Assembly (NCBI GenBank): GCA_020201155.1
Contig: JAIVHI010000168.1
Coordinates: 1-54,216 of the forward strand
Source: Loktanella sp.
GTDB lineage: Bacteria > Pseudomonadota > Alphaproteobacteria > Rhodobacterales > Rhodobacteraceae
Direction of reading: 5' to 3'
Length of the DNA: 54,216 bases
A program made the translations under genes and the position numbers. Shown here one piece after another: positions 11,162 through 20,963 of the stretch (within the stretch, counting starts at the first letter, position 1; every line of letters starts with the position of its first letter). The notes beneath the pieces were generated by a model. It saw only the letters and a list, made by a program, of their open reading frames with translations. It had not been told where the DNA came from and searched no databases.

Positions 11162-11280
11162 GCCGCGAAAGCGCCATGACATGACCGTCAAAAGAACCAC
11201 ATCGTCCGATAGGACAGGTCAAAGCATCACGGGGGCCCTGTACCCCTCCGCCCAAACCCTGACCGAAAGGACACCCTTCG

Positions 11281-11478
11281 ATGACCAAAACGCTTTGCTT
11301 GACTCTGTTCGCCAGCCTGTCGCTTTCCGCCTGTGTGGGGATCGACGGCGGCCCATCCGTGACACGCGATATCGTGGACCATGGGCTGTCCTGCCCCAGT
11401 TCGCCCCACATGGTGACCACCTCGAACCTGCCGGTGCGCTGCGGACCCCAGCGCCCGATGCCCTATTCGATGAACTGA
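11281..11478 (+). CDS. Small lipoprotein of unknown function
   Basis: A 65-residue protein with a lipobox (ASLSLSAC, lipid Cys at residue 18) and a short mature part of 48 residues with two further cysteines (LSCPSSPH, VRCGPQ). AAAGGA lies about 12 nt before the ATG. It lies between the membrane protein and sucD on the same strand. No family recognised. The following 209 bases to sucD have no supportable gene. Confidence 0.6.
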   Translation: MTKTLCLTLFASLSLSACVGIDGGPSVTRDIVDHGLSCPSSPHMVTTSNLPVRCGPQRPMPYSMN

Positions 11479-11687
11479 CCCCGATCGCAGCCCCGCGCTG
11501 CACACCACCATCTGCAGTCCGCTCGCCGCGTGCCTCGACACGGCGGGCCGATTGCATGTCACACCCCCGGCCCTGCGGGCAGACCCCGCAACCTGTCCGG
11601 ACCGTGGCACGGCATGGGCATTCTCATGACCGGCGCCGCCGACCAAGCGCTGCCTGATCGAAATAAGAAACCGAAGGACCGAAACTT

Positions 11688-12575
11688 ATGGCCATTCTCG
11701 TCGACGAAAACACCAAGGTGATCTGCCAGGGCCTGACCGGCAGTCAGGGCACCTTCCACTCCGAGCAGGCCATCGCCTACGGCACCAAGATGGTCGGCGG
11801 CGTGACGCCCGGCAAAGGCGGCCAGACCCATCTGGACCTGCCCGTCTTCAACTCGGTCCACGAGGCGAAGGCCAAGACAGAAGCCAACGCATCCGTCATC
11901 TACGTCCCGCCCCCCTTTGCCGCCGATTCGATCCTTGAAGCGATCGACGCCGAGATGGAGCTGATCATCTGCATCACCGAAGGCATCCCCGTGCTGGACA
12001 TGATGAGCGTCAAGCGCGCCCTCGAAGGATCATCGTCGCGGCTGATCGGCCCGAACTGCCCGGGCGTCATCACGCCGGACGCCTGCAAGATCGGCATCAT
12101 GCCCGGCCACATCCACAAGCGCGGCTCTGTCGGTGTCGTCTCTCGCTCGGGCACGCTGACCTATGAAGCCGTCAAGCAGACATCGGACAGCGGGCTGGGC
12201 CAGTCCACCGCCGTTGGCATCGGCGGTGACCCCATCAAGGGCACCGAACATATCGACGTGCTGAACATGTTCCTCGACGACGACGAAACCCATTCGATCA
12301 TCATGATCGGCGAGATCGGCGGCACCGCGGAAGAAGAAGCGGCCGAGTTCCTCGCCGAGCAGCGCAAGAAGGGCCGCTGGAAACCCACGGCGGGCTTCAT
12401 CGCGGGCCGCACCGCGCCTCCGGGCCGCCGCATGGGCCATGCCGGTGCCATCGTGGCAGGCGGCAAGGGCGACGCCGAAAGCAAGATCGAGGCGATGAAA
12501 TCCGCCGGGATCGTCGTGGCGGACAGCCCCGCCACGCTCGGCGAAGCCGTGCTGGACGCCATCGACAAGGGTTGA
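11688..12575 (+). CDS. sucD: Succinate-CoA ligase (ADP-forming) alpha subunit
   Basis: A 295-residue CoA-binding subunit carrying the phosphorylated active-site histidine (His251 in [10 protein letters not shown]). Other marks are [14 protein letters not shown] near the N-terminus, the CoA loop [19 protein letters not shown] and [20 protein letters not shown] precedes the ATG. Unlike the common arrangement, sucC and sucD are separated by 1.2 kb holding a membrane protein, a sucD-like fragment and a lipoprotein. Confidence 0.98.
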   Translation: MAILVDENTKVICQGLTGSQGTFHSEQAIAYGTKMVGGVTPGKGGQTHLDLPVFNSVHEAKAKTEANASVIYVPPPFAADSILEAIDAEMELIICITEGIPVLDMMSVKRALEGSSSRLIGPNCPGVITPDACKIGIMPGHIHKRGSVGVVSRSGTLTYEAVKQTSDSGLGQSTAVGIGGDPIKGTEHIDVLNMFLDDDETHSIIMIGEIGGTAEEEAAEFLAEQRKKGRWKPTAGFIAGRTAPPGRRMGHAGAIVAGGKGDAESKIEAMKSAGIVVADSPATLGEAVLDAIDKG

Positions 12576-12600
12576 TGGGACAGTTTCCGACATACAAAAG

Positions 12601-12630
12601 GGTCCAAGCCACACCTCTATGGCTTGGACC
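12601..12630 (+). other. Perfect 10-bp stem-loop between sucD and sucA
   Basis: GGTCCAAGCC and GGCTTGGACC form a perfect inverted repeat around a 10-nt loop, 26 nt after the sucD stop. No T-run follows. The CAAGCC part of the left arm could also pair with GGCTTG at 12656-12661 in the next hairpin. Confidence 0.75.
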
Positions 12631-12652
12631 ACCGATCACAGCGTCGCGCTGC

Positions 12653-12674
12653 AACGGCTTGAAAGGCCGTTTTT
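12653..12674 (+). terminator. Terminator-like hairpin just upstream of sucA
   Basis: AACGGCT and GGCCGTT pair (one G-T wobble) around TGAAA and run into a T tract (GTTTTTCC). It ends 21 nt before the sucA ATG, so it would act as a partial terminator or attenuator between sucCD and sucAB. The stem is short, so strength is uncertain. Confidence 0.5.
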
Positions 12675-12695
12675 CCACTTAACCGAGGTCATGCC

Positions 12696-15668
12696 ATGAA
12701 CGACCAGTCCCCCAACGACGCCTTCCACGCCTCCAGCTTCCTGCAGGGTCACAACGCGGAATATGTCGAACAGCTTTACGCCCGCTATGCCGACAACCCG
12801 CAAGCGGTCGATGAAAGCTGGCGCCAGTTCTTCGAAGCCTTGGGCGATGCTCCGCAAGAGGCGCAGGCCGAAGCAGCTGGCCCCAGCTGGGCGCGGACCG
12901 ACTGGCCGCTACAGCCGATGGACGACCTGACGGCGGCGCTGGACGGGCAATGGCCTTCGGACCCCAAGGATGCGAAGGCCGCAGCAGACAAGATCAAGGC
13001 CAAGGCTGCCGAAAAGGGCGAAGAGGTCTCTGACGCGCAGGTGCAATCGGCCGTGCTGGATTCGCTGCGCGCGCTGATGTTGATCCGCGCCTACCGGATC
13101 AGGGGCCACCTGGTGGCCGACCTCGATCCGCTGGACATGCGCGAAGACGTGCCGCACCCCGAACTCGACCCCGAGTCCTACGGCTTCGGCGCCGGCGACA
13201 TGGACCGACCGATCTTCATCGACAACGTGCTGGGTCTCGAAGTCGCCACGATGAATGAGATCATGGCGATCGTGAAGCGCACCTACTGCGGCACCTTCAC
13301 GCTGCAATACATGCACATCTCGAACCCCGACGAGGCCGCTTGGCTGAAAGAGCGGATCGAGGGTTACGGCAAGGAAATCCAGTTCACCAAGAACGGGCGC
13401 AAGGCGATCCTCGACAGTCTGGTCGAAGCCGAAGGCTTCGAGAAGTTCCTCCATGTCAAATACATGGGCACCAAGCGCTTCGGTCTGGACGGTGGCGAAA
13501 GCCTGATCCCCGCGATGGAGCAGATCATCAAGCGCGGCGGCCAGCTGGGACTGGAAGAGATCGTCATCGGCATGCCCCACCGGGGACGCTTGTCGGTGCT
13601 GGCGAACGTGATGGAAAAGCCCTATCGCGCGATCTTCAACGAATTTCAGGGCGGCAGCTTCAAGCCCGAGGATGTCGACGGCTCCGGCGACGTGAAATAC
13701 CACCTCGGCGCATCCTCGGACCGCGAGTTCGACGGCAATTCCGTTCACCTGTCGCTGACCGCGAACCCGTCGCACCTTGAGGCGGTGAACCCTGTTGTTC
13801 TCGGCAAGGTCCGCGCCAAGCAGGACCAGAAGAACGACAAGGACCGCACCAAGGTCATGGGCGTGCTGTTGCACGGGGACGCGGCCTTTGCCGGTCAGGG
13901 TGTCGTGGCCGAAGGCCTGCAGATGTCCGGTATCCGCGGACACCGCACCGGCGGCACCATGCATATCGTGGTGAACAACCAGATCGGTTTCACCACCGCG
14001 CCGCACTTCAGCCGCTCCAGCCCCTACCCCACCGACATCGCGCTGATGGTCGAGGCGCCGATCTTCCACGTGAACGGGGACGATCCCGAAGCCGTCGTGC
14101 ACGCGGCGCGGGTCGCCACCGAATTCCGGCAGAAGTTCCACAAGGACGTGGTGCTCGATCTCATCTGCTACCGCCGCTTCGGTCACAACGAAGGCGACGA
14201 GCCGATGTTCACCAACCCGGTGATGTACAAGAAGATCAAGAACCAGAAGACCACGCTGACGCTCTACACCGAGCGGCTGATCAAGGACGGCCTGATCCCC
14301 GAAGGCGAAATCGAGGACATGAAGACCGCGTTCCAGGCCCACCTGAACGAAGAGTTCGAGGCCGGGAAAGAGTACAAGCCGAACAAGGCCGACTGGCTGG
14401 ACGGCCGTTGGTCGCATATCGACCGCCGCGACGAGGCCGAATACCAGCGCGGCGCCACGGCCATCAGCGAGGAAACCTTTCGCGATGTCGGCAAGGCGCT
14501 GAGCACGCTCCCCGAGGGGTTCAACACCCACCGCACGATCGACCGCCTGATGAAATCCAAGGCCGAGATGTTCGAGACCGGCACCGGGATCGACTGGGCC
14601 ACCGGCGAGGCGCTGGCCTTCGGGTCGCTTCTGACAGAGGGGTACAACGTCCGTCTGGCCGGTCAGGACAGTGTGCGCGGCACGTTCAGCCAGCGCCATT
14701 CCGCCCTTGTCGATCAGAAAACGGAAAACCGTTATTATCCGCTCAACCACATCCGCGACGGTCAGGCACAATACGAAGGCATCGATTCGATGCTGTCGGA
14801 ATATGCGGTTCTGGGCTTCGAGTATGGCTATTCGCTGGCCGAACCCAACGCATTGGTCATGTGGGAAGCGCAGTTCGGTGATTTCGCCAACGGCGCGCAG
14901 ATCATGTTCGACCAGTTCATCAGCTCGGGCGAAAGCAAGTGGCTGCGAATGTCGGGGCTGGTCATGCTGCTGCCCCATGGCTTCGAAGGTCAGGGTCCGG
15001 AACATTCCTCTGCCCGGCTCGAGCGGTTTCTGCAGATGTGCGGGAACGACAACTGGATTGTGGCGAACTGCACGACGCCCGCCAATTATTTCCACCTGCT
15101 GCGCCGCCAGTTGCACCGCGACTTCCGCAAGCCGCTGGTTCTGATGACGCCCAAGTCCCTGCTGCGCCACAAGATGGCCGTATCGCGGACCGAGGAGTTC
15201 ACCACCGGGTCGTCCTTCCACCGCGTTCTCTGGGACGATGCGGAATACGGCAACTCGGACACCAAGCTGGTCAGCGACGACAAGATCAAGCGCGTCGTGA
15301 TGTGTTCCGGCAAGGTCTACTTTGACCTTCTGGAAGAACGCGACGCCCGCGGGATCGACGACATCTACCTGATGCGGTTCGAACAGTTCTATCCCTTCCC
15401 GGCCCAATCCGCCGTGAAAGAGCTCGAGCGGTTCAAGAATGCCGAAATGATCTGGTGTCAGGAAGAGCCCCGCAACCAGGGTGGTTGGACCTTCATCGAA
15501 CCCAACCTTGAATGGGTTCTGACCCGCATCAAGGCCACGCACACCCGGCCCCGCTATGTCGGCCGCAACCCCTCGGCCAGCCCGGCGACGGGTCTGGCCA
15601 GCCAGCACAAAGCCCAACAAGCCGCGCTCGTGAACGACGCGCTGACCATCGAAGGAACCACCAAATGA
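12696..15668 (+). CDS. sucA: 2-Oxoglutarate dehydrogenase E1 component
   Basis: A 990-residue thiamine-diphosphate decarboxylase of the 2-oxoglutarate dehydrogenase complex. The N-terminal E2-binding region ([20 protein letters not shown]) is followed by a low-complexity Ala/Lys linker, [13 protein letters not shown], the ThDP-binding stretch from [13 protein letters not shown] to [17 protein letters not shown] and the C-terminal [14 protein letters not shown] lies 8 nt before the ATG at 12696. Stop and sucB start overlap (ATGA), coupling E1 to E2. Confidence 0.98.
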   Translation: MNDQSPNDAFHASSFLQGHNAEYVEQLYARYADNPQAVDESWRQFFEALGDAPQEAQAEAAGPSWARTDWPLQPMDDLTAALDGQWPSDPKDAKAAADKIKAKAAEKGEEVSDAQVQSAVLDSLRALMLIRAYRIRGHLVADLDPLDMREDVPHPELDPESYGFGAGDMDRPIFIDNVLGLEVATMNEIMAIVKRTYCGTFTLQYMHISNPDEAAWLKERIEGYGKEIQFTKNGRKAILDSLVEAEGFEKFLHVKYMGTKRFGLDGGESLIPAMEQIIKRGGQLGLEEIVIGMPHRGRLSVLANVMEKPYRAIFNEFQGGSFKPEDVDGSGDVKYHLGASSDREFDGNSVHLSLTANPSHLEAVNPVVLGKVRAKQDQKNDKDRTKVMGVLLHGDAAFAGQGVVAEGLQMSGIRGHRTGGTMHIVVNNQIGFTTAPHFSRSSPYPTDIALMVEAPIFHVNGDDPEAVVHAARVATEFRQKFHKDVVLDLICYRRFGHNEGDEPMFTNPVMYKKIKNQKTTLTLYTERLIKDGLIPEGEIEDMKTAFQAHLNEEFEAGKEYKPNKADWLDGRWSHIDRRDEAEYQRGATAISEETFRDVGKALSTLPEGFNTHRTIDRLMKSKAEMFETGTGIDWATGEALAFGSLLTEGYNVRLAGQDSVRGTFSQRHSALVDQKTENRYYPLNHIRDGQAQYEGIDSMLSEYAVLGFEYGYSLAEPNALVMWEAQFGDFANGAQIMFDQFISSGESKWLRMSGLVMLLPHGFEGQGPEHSSARLERFLQMCGNDNWIVANCTTPANYFHLLRRQLHRDFRKPLVLMTPKSLLRHKMAVSRTEEFTTGSSFHRVLWDDAEYGNSDTKLVSDDKIKRVVMCSGKVYFDLLEERDARGIDDIYLMRFEQFYPFPAQSAVKELERFKNAEMIWCQEEPRNQGGWTFIEPNLEWVLTRIKATHTRPRYVGRNPSASPATGLASQHKAQQAALVNDALTIEGTTK

Positions 15669-16936
15669 GCACCGAAGTCCGCGTCCCGACCCTTGGCGAA
15701 AGCGTCAGCGAAGCGACCGTCGCCACATGGTTCAAGCAACCCGGCGACACCGTCGCCGTGGACGAAATGCTTTGCGAGCTTGAAACCGACAAGGTGACCG
15801 TCGAGGTGCCCAGCCCGGTCGCCGGTACGCTGTCCGAGATCGTGGCGAACGAGGGCGACACCGTCGGCGTCGATGCCCTGCTCGCACAGATCAGCGAAGG
15901 CGACGCCAAGCCCGCCGCCAAGAAAGACGACAGCGCGAAAGAGAACGAAACGCCCGACACCGCCGAAACCGAGAAATCCGCCTCCTCCGAGGATGTGCCG
16001 ACGGCGGCTGCCACCGGCGCTCATCCCGACCCGCGCGGCGATGTGGAGGATGCACCTTCGGCCAAGAAGATGATGGCCGAGAATGACCTCAAGGAGGGTG
16101 ACGTTCAGGGCACGGGCAAGGACGGCCGCGTGATGAAAGAGGACGTGCTCAAGGCGCTGTCCACCAAGTCCGAAGCGCCTGCCCCCGCCCCCGCGGCCAA
16201 GCAAGCCCCCCGCGCACCGACCGCCGCCGATCAGGCCGATCGCGAGGAACGGGTCAAGATGACCCGCCTGCGCCAGACCATCGCCAAGCGCCTGAAAGAC
16301 AGCCAGAACACTGCCGCGATGCTGACCACCTACAACGAGGTCGACATGACCGCTGTCATGGATCTGCGGAACGAATACAAGGACCTGTTCCTCAAGAAGC
16401 ACGGCGTGAAACTGGGCTTCATGTCCTTCTTCACCAAGGCCTGCTGTCATGCGCTGAAAGAGGTTCCAGAGGTCAACGCCGAGATCGACGGAAACGAGAT
16501 CGTCTACAAGAACTTCGTCAACATGGGCATCGCCGCCGGCACGCCCACGGGTCTTGTGGTGCCGGTCATCAACGACACCGACGCCATGTCGTTCGCCGAG
16601 ATCGAAAAGGCCATTGCCGAAATGGGTGCGAAAGCCCGCGACGGCAAACTGTCCATGGCCGAGATGCAGGGCGGTACCTTCACCATCTCGAACGGTGGCG
16701 TCTACGGGTCGCTCATGTCCTCGCCCATCCTGAACCCGCCGCAGTCGGGCATCCTCGGCATGCACAAGATCCAGGACCGCCCGATGGCCATCGGCGGAGA
16801 GGTCGTGATCCGCCCGATGATGTATCTGGCCCTGTCCTACGATCACCGGATCGTGGACGGCAAAGGTGCCGTGACGTTCCTTGTCCGCGTGAAAGAGGCG
16901 CTGGAAGACCCCCGCCGGCTGTTGATGGATCTGTGA
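15665..16936 (+). CDS. sucB: 2-Oxoglutarate dehydrogenase E2, dihydrolipoyl succinyltransferase
   Basis: A 423-residue core of the 2-oxoglutarate dehydrogenase complex. Domains in order: lipoyl domain (about 2-77, lipoylated Lys in ETDKVTVEV), an Ala/Pro/Lys/Glu-rich linker, the peripheral subunit-binding domain (about 131-165, [17 protein letters not shown]), a second Ala/Pro linker, and the catalytic domain ending with [13 protein letters not shown], which holds the active-site His-Asp pair. Start ATG 15665 overlaps the sucA stop by 4 nt; an in-frame upstream extension lies in sucA and is rejected. Confidence 0.98.
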   Translation: MSTEVRVPTLGESVSEATVATWFKQPGDTVAVDEMLCELETDKVTVEVPSPVAGTLSEIVANEGDTVGVDALLAQISEGDAKPAAKKDDSAKENETPDTAETEKSASSEDVPTAAATGAHPDPRGDVEDAPSAKKMMAENDLKEGDVQGTGKDGRVMKEDVLKALSTKSEAPAPAPAAKQAPRAPTAADQADREERVKMTRLRQTIAKRLKDSQNTAAMLTTYNEVDMTAVMDLRNEYKDLFLKKHGVKLGFMSFFTKACCHALKEVPEVNAEIDGNEIVYKNFVNMGIAAGTPTGLVVPVINDTDAMSFAEIEKAIAEMGAKARDGKLSMAEMQGGTFTISNGGVYGSLMSSPILNPPQSGILGMHKIQDRPMAIGGEVVIRPMMYLALSYDHRIVDGKGAVTFLVRVKEALEDPRRLLMDL

Positions 16937-16937
16937 G

Positions 16938-16995
16938 GGTGTGGCAGGCCGAAGCCTGCCACACCGTGCAGGCGTAGGGCGGGCTTCAGCCCGCC
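16938..16995. repeat. Two adjacent palindromes, REP/BIME-like element after sucB
   Basis: First palindrome: GGTGTGGCAGGC-CGAA-GCCTGCCACACC (16938-16965, perfect 12-bp arms). Second: GGCGGGCT-TC-AGCCCGCC (16978-16995, perfect 8-bp arms), preceded by GTA. The second has the look of dispersed GTAGGG(C/T)GGGCTTCAGCCC-type repeats that I recall from other proteobacterial genomes. It begins 2 nt after the sucB stop, so it may also protect or end the sucB message. Confidence 0.65.
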
Positions 16996-17031
16996 TTGGG
17001 ACAGCGAAACGATTAAGGAAGGAAAAGGCTC

Positions 17032-17418
17032 ATGACTGTCGAACTGACCTATCTGCTTTGGGCGACGATCCTGTTGATCGCTCATGTTCTTTTGCAGGCG
17101 ACCTTTTCCGACCTGTCCAAAGGGCTGGGCTGGGCGCTTGGGCCACAGGATGAAAAGCGGGACCAAAACGTGATCGCGTCGCGGATCGAAAGGGCATTGC
17201 GCAACTATCTGGAAACGTTGCCCGCTTTCGTCGCGCTCGCACTCATGTTGGCTGTCACCGAAAGCGGCACGGCGACGACAGCCCTTGGTGCTGCGATCTG
17301 GTTCTGGGCGCGGGTCGTCTATATTCCGGCTTATGCGTCGGGTATTCCGCTGGTCCGATCAGTCGCCTTTTTTGCGTCACTGGTCGGGTTGGTCATGATG
17401 ATGACTTCGCTGTTCTGA
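17032..17418 (+). CDS. MAPEG-family membrane protein (copy 1)
   Basis: A 128-residue protein with four hydrophobic helices and MAPEG features: RIERALRNYLETLPAFVAL after helix 1, and WFWARVVYIPAYASGIPLVRS before the last helix. Related enzymes are glutathione-dependent, but substrate cannot be inferred here. AAGGAAGGAAAAGG precedes the ATG. One base separates it from a second MAPEG gene, and both lie between sucB and lpd. Confidence 0.82.
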   Translation: MTVELTYLLWATILLIAHVLLQATFSDLSKGLGWALGPQDEKRDQNVIASRIERALRNYLETLPAFVALALMLAVTESGTATTALGAAIWFWARVVYIPAYASGIPLVRSVAFFASLVGLVMMMTSLF

Positions 17419-17419
17419 T

Positions 17420-17833
17420 ATGACACCCGAACTTCAGGTCCTCGCCCTCGCCGGTCTTCTGCAAGGCATCCAATTCGTGCTGATGTCCGTGCCTGCCAAC
17501 CGCGAGCTGGGCACCGGCAAGACGGCATCCCCCCGCGATCCGCAGCGGATGGGCGGCAAGCGGTTGGACGAAATGGTCAGCCCCCGCACGGGCCGCCTGT
17601 TCCGCGCGCTCAACAACCACTTCGAGGCGCTGATCCTCTACACGATCGCCGTGGTCGTCGTTGTGCTGGGCGACAAGACCACCGGCTTCACCGCGATCTG
17701 CGCGTGGACTTATCTTGGCGCGCGCGTGCTTTACGTGCCCGCCTATGCCTTCGGCTGGGTGCCGTGGCGCAGCGCGATCTGGCTCGTTGGCTTCGGCGCC
17801 ACAATGCTTATGTTACTCTCGACAGTTATTTGA
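17420..17833 (+). CDS. MAPEG-family membrane protein (copy 2)
   Basis: A 137-residue paralogue of the previous gene. It shares the pattern [20 protein letters not shown] and [20 protein letters not shown], with a longer basic cytoplasmic loop after helix 1 ([20 protein letters not shown]). The ATG follows the previous stop by one base; its ribosome site would lie inside the previous gene, suggesting coupling. It ends 16 bp before lpd. Confidence 0.82.
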   Translation: MTPELQVLALAGLLQGIQFVLMSVPANRELGTGKTASPRDPQRMGGKRLDEMVSPRTGRLFRALNNHFEALILYTIAVVVVVLGDKTTGFTAICAWTYLGARVLYVPAYAFGWVPWRSAIWLVGFGATMLMLLSTVI

Positions 17834-17849
17834 ACGGAAAGGCGCTTTC

Positions 17850-19238
17850 ATGGCCCAATACGACGTCATCTTCATCGGCTCCGGCCCCGGCGGCTACGTA
17901 GGCGCCATTCGCGCGGCACAACTGGGTCTGAAAACCGCCTGCGTCGAAGGACGCGAGACGCTGGGCGGCACCTGCCTGAACATCGGCTGCATCCCGTCCA
18001 AGGCGCTGCTGCACGCAACCGAGATGCTGCACGAAGCGGAACACAACTTTGCCGAGATGGGCCTCAAGGGCAAGGCACCCTCGGTTGACTGGGCCCAGAT
18101 GCTGGCCTACAAGGACAAGACCGTCGGGCAGAATACCGGCGGCATCGAGTTTCTGTTCAAGAAGAACAAGGTGGACTGGCTCAAGGGGTGGGGCTCTATC
18201 CCCGAGGCCGGCCGCGTCAAGGTGGGCGACGAGGTTCACGAGGCCAAGCATATCATCATCGCCACGGGGTCCGAGCCGTCCAGTCTGCCGGGCATCGAGG
18301 TCGACGAAAAGACCGTCGTGACCTCGGAGGGTGCGCTGAAACTGTCCAAGGTGCCCAAGTCGATGGTCGTGATCGGTGCCGGCGTGATCGGGCTGGAGCT
18401 GGGGTCGGTCTATGCCCGCCTTGGCACCGAGGTGACCGTCGTCGAATACCTTGACGCGATCACCCCCGGTCAGGACGCCGATACCGCCAAGCAATTCCAC
18501 AAGCTTCTGAAAAAGCAGGGCCTGAACTTCCACCTTGGCTGCGCCGTGCAAGAGGTGACGACCAAGAACAACAAGGCGACGGTCAAGTACAAGTCCCGCA
18601 AGGACGACAGCGAGTCCGAGATCACCGCGGATGTCGTGCTGGTCGCCACCGGCCGCAAGCCGTTCACCGACGGGCTGGGCCTGAGCGATCTGGGCATCGA
18701 GACCACCAAGGGCGGTCAGGTCAAGGTCGATGGCCACTACAAGACCAGCATCGACGGCGTCTATGCCATCGGTGACGCCATCGAAGGCCCGATGCTGGCC
18801 CACAAGGCCGAAGACGAAGGCATGGCCGTAGCCGAGGGCATCGCGGGCCAGAAGCCGCATGTGAACTATGGTGTGATCCCCGGCGTGATCTACACACACC
18901 CCGAAGTCGCCAGCGTCGGCGAGACCGAGGAAAGCCTCAAGGAGCAGGGCCGCAAGTACAAGGTCGGCAAATTCAGCTTCATGGGCAACGCGCGGGCCAA
19001 GGCCTATTTCCAGGGCGACGGTTTCGTCAAGATTCTGGCCGATGCGGAAACCGACCGCGTGCTGGGCGCACATCTGATCGGCCCGATGGCCGGGGACCTG
19101 ATCCACGAAATCTGCGTCGCAATGGAGTTCGGCGCCGCCGCCGAGGATATCGCCCGCACCTGCCACGCGCACCCCACCTTCAGCGAAGCGGTCCGCGAAG
19201 CCGCACTCGCCTGCGGTGACGGCGCGATCCACATGTAG
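17850..19238 (+). CDS. lpd: Dihydrolipoyl dehydrogenase (E3)
   Basis: A 462-residue FAD/NAD disulfide oxidoreductase that reoxidises the lipoyl groups of the 2-oxoglutarate dehydrogenase complex. FAD motif [17 protein letters not shown], redox disulfide [20 protein letters not shown] motif [18 protein letters not shown] and the catalytic His-Glu segment [15 protein letters not shown] are all present. ATG 17850 has GGAAAGG upstream; an in-frame extension to 17661 runs through the MAPEG gene and is rejected. Confidence 0.97.
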   Translation: MAQYDVIFIGSGPGGYVGAIRAAQLGLKTACVEGRETLGGTCLNIGCIPSKALLHATEMLHEAEHNFAEMGLKGKAPSVDWAQMLAYKDKTVGQNTGGIEFLFKKNKVDWLKGWGSIPEAGRVKVGDEVHEAKHIIIATGSEPSSLPGIEVDEKTVVTSEGALKLSKVPKSMVVIGAGVIGLELGSVYARLGTEVTVVEYLDAITPGQDADTAKQFHKLLKKQGLNFHLGCAVQEVTTKNNKATVKYKSRKDDSESEITADVVLVATGRKPFTDGLGLSDLGIETTKGGQVKVDGHYKTSIDGVYAIGDAIEGPMLAHKAEDEGMAVAEGIAGQKPHVNYGVIPGVIYTHPEVASVGETEESLKEQGRKYKVGKFSFMGNARAKAYFQGDGFVKILADAETDRVLGAHLIGPMAGDLIHEICVAMEFGAAAEDIARTCHAHPTFSEAVREAALACGDGAIHM

Positions 19239-19243
19239 CCTTT

Positions 19244-19272
19244 CCTTGGCCCGTCCCCGCGGCGGGCCAAGG
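19244..19272 (+). terminator. Hairpin after lpd
   Basis: CCTTGGCCCG and CGGGCCAAGG form a perfect 10-bp stem around a 9-nt loop, 5 nt after the lpd stop. There is no T-run, so it is not a canonical intrinsic terminator; mRNA 3'-end protection is equally possible. Confidence 0.5.
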
Positions 19273-19295
19273 GACGTTCAGGGTAGATCCTTCAC

Positions 19296-19586
19296 ATGCC
19301 ACCCGAGACGACCCTCCTTGTCGTGAATGCCGTGTTTCTTGCCTTCGCCTATGGCTGGGTCTACCCACGGCTGCCCGAAAAGACGACCAGCGCGATCATG
19401 GCCTACGACCTTGCCATCGGTGGTGCGGCACTTCTGGTTGCGGGGCTGCTTTACTGGGGCAGTGGCGTGGCGTTCAGCCTGATCCTTTTCGATGTGAATT
19501 GGCTATTTTTCTCGATAATCACCATGACGATCATGGAAGTGCCCTTGTTCCTGTGGCTGATGAAGACCTACGACATCGAGCTCTGA
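19296..19586 (+). CDS. Small three-helix membrane protein of unknown function
   Basis: A 96-residue protein made of three hydrophobic helices (about 5-20, 37-55 and 62-90) with short polar links (YPRLPEKTTS) and a polar tail (KTYDIEL). No catalytic motif. AGGGTAG lies 10-15 nt before the ATG. Last plus-strand gene of the suc-lpd stretch, convergent with the GntR gene 9 bp away. Confidence 0.7.
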   Translation: MPPETTLLVVNAVFLAFAYGWVYPRLPEKTTSAIMAYDLAIGGAALLVAGLLYWGSGVAFSLILFDVNWLFFSIITMTIMEVPLFLWLMKTYDIEL

Positions 19587-19595
19587 GCCAGTCGC

Positions 19596-20246
19596 TCAGC
19601 CCTTCAACATCCGCAAACCCTGCGTCGCATCGGTGCGAACGGCCAGCCGCAGGCTGGGCTCGTCCCCGGCCCGCAGGGCGGCAAGGATGTGCTTGTGCTG
19701 GACGGGCGGCTCCGTGCGGTTCAGACGCCCGTAAAGCGACCGCATCGTCGGTCCCAGCTGCAGCCAGACCGTTTCCGTCATCGCCAGAAATGCAGGGGCC
19801 TGCGCCCGCAGGTAGAGCGTTCGGTGAAATTCGAGGTTCATGCGAATGTAGCCGCTGGCATCGTGCTGCCGCACCATCTGTTTGACGCGGTCGTTGATCG
19901 CCTCCAGCCGTTCGATCAACGCGAGGTGGGCGCGCGGCAAGGCGCGGCTGGCCAGTTCGGTTTCCAGCAACGCCCGCAGGCTGGCCAGTTCCTCGATCCG
20001 TTCGTTCGACAAAAGCGGTGTCGAGACGCGGCCCGAGGACGACAGCGACAGCGCGCCCTCGGCCACAAGCCGCCGCACCGCTTCGCGCGCGGGCGTCATC
20101 GAGACGTCAAAGCTCTTGCCGATCCCGCGCAGGGTCAGCGACGCGCCTGGCTCGATCTCTCCGTGCATGATCCGGGTCCGCAGCGCACGAAACACGCGGT
20201 CATGGGCGGCAATCGAGGGGTCGGTGACACGGATCGGTGGCTGCAT
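19596..20246 (-). CDS. akgR: GntR/FCD-type transcriptional regulator, probable AkgR (TCA-cycle regulator)
   Basis: A 216-residue regulator with an N-terminal winged helix (LTLRGIGKSFDVSMTPAREAVRRLVAEGAL) and a C-terminal FCD effector domain with metal/acid-binding histidines (NLEFHRTLY, QHKHILAALRAGD). In Rhodobacter sphaeroides a GntR-family protein, AkgR, is reported to activate TCA genes directly. Position beside the sucAB-lpd stretch, together with TGTGATCACA sites before sdhC, sucC and this gene, suggests the same role; that identity is inferred. The ribosome site AGGTGG nearly touches the ATG, so the exact start is a little uncertain. Confidence 0.72.
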   Translation of the reverse strand: MQPPIRVTDPSIAAHDRVFRALRTRIMHGEIEPGASLTLRGIGKSFDVSMTPAREAVRRLVAEGALSLSSSGRVSTPLLSNERIEELASLRALLETELASRALPRAHLALIERLEAINDRVKQMVRQHDASGYIRMNLEFHRTLYLRAQAPAFLAMTETVWLQLGPTMRSLYGRLNRTEPPVQHKHILAALRAGDEPSLRLAVRTDATQGLRMLKG

Positions 20247-20253
20247 CCACCTA

Positions 20254-20263
20254 TGTGATCACA
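20254..20263. promoter_or_regulatory. Single TGTGATCACA palindrome before the GntR gene
   Basis: Perfect TGTGATCACA, 7 bp upstream of the GntR start codon and overlapping its leader. The same 10-mer is doubled before sucC and, with one mismatch in one copy, before sdhC. A site this close to the start would block the gene, fitting negative autoregulation. Confidence 0.6.
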
Positions 20264-20276
20264 AATCGCGGCCCGG

Positions 20277-20963
20277 TCAATCCGTCAGGATCACGCGATG
20301 CAGGTCTTCCCCGTTGTCGCGCAGCCATTGGCGCAGCGGGGCATAGTCAGGACAGATGCTTTGGACGACGCTCCAGAAGGCCGCAGAGTGGTTCATCTCG
20401 ACCAGGTGCGCGACCTCGTGGGCGGCGACGTAGTCCAGCACGGCGGGCGGCGCCATGACCAGCCGCCACGAATACATAAGCCCGCCCTGCGACGAACAGG
20501 ACCCCCAGCGCGACCGCGTGTCACGCAGCGTGATCTTGCGGTAGCTGCGTCCGACCTGTGCGGCATAACGGTCCGACGCTTCGGTCAGGGCCGCCCGCGC
20601 CTGCGTCTTGTAGAAGGCCGAAAGCTGCGGCCCGACGGGTTTGCCGCTGTGCAGGATCAGACTGTCCCCCTCGCGCCTGATGCGTCCGGTGCCACCGACA
20701 AGGGTCAGCGTTTCACCGGCAAACGGAACCTGTCCACCCAAACTGGGGCGGTCACTCGGGACGATGGCCGCAAGGTGACCGGCGATCCAGTCTTCGCGCG
20801 ATTCCAGAAAGGCCAGCGCTTCGCGTTCGGGTGCACGCTGGGGGATCGTCAGCGTCACGGCACCGGTCAGCCGCGAGACGCGCAGCGACAGGCGGCGTGC
20901 CCGCTTCGATCGTCTGAGATCGACGGAAAACGGGGGGTTGCCAAGCGTGATCGCGCGTCCCAT
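20277..20963 (-). CDS. YgjP/M48-like metallopeptidase domain protein
   Basis: A 228-residue protein of the DUF45/YgjP family, a predicted zinc peptidase. The zinc motif HEVAHLVEMNHSAAFW shows HExxH followed by the third ligand histidine about five residues later. The conserved RDTRSRWGSCSSQGGLMYSW segment of the family is also present. Substrate unknown. It lies 30 bp upstream of the GntR start on the same strand, with the TGTGATCACA site in between. Confidence 0.88.
   Translation of the reverse strand: MGRAITLGNPPFSVDLRRSKRARRLSLRVSRLTGAVTLTIPQRAPEREALAFLESREDWIAGHLAAIVPSDRPSLGGQVPFAGETLTLVGGTGRIRREGDSLILHSGKPVGPQLSAFYKTQARAALTEASDRYAAQVGRSYRKITLRDTRSRWGSCSSQGGLMYSWRLVMAPPAVLDYVAAHEVAHLVEMNHSAAFWSVVQSICPDYAPLRQWLRDNGEDLHRVILTD

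Noticed and set aside
12630-12645. ACCGATCACA before sucA as a GntR half-site
   Set aside because: Only the right half matches and it lies inside the sucD-sucA transcript, so the case is too weak.
12909-15620. A 903-codon open frame on the minus strand
   Set aside because: Exact antisense of sucA; composition is that of a shadow frame and sucA is unambiguous.
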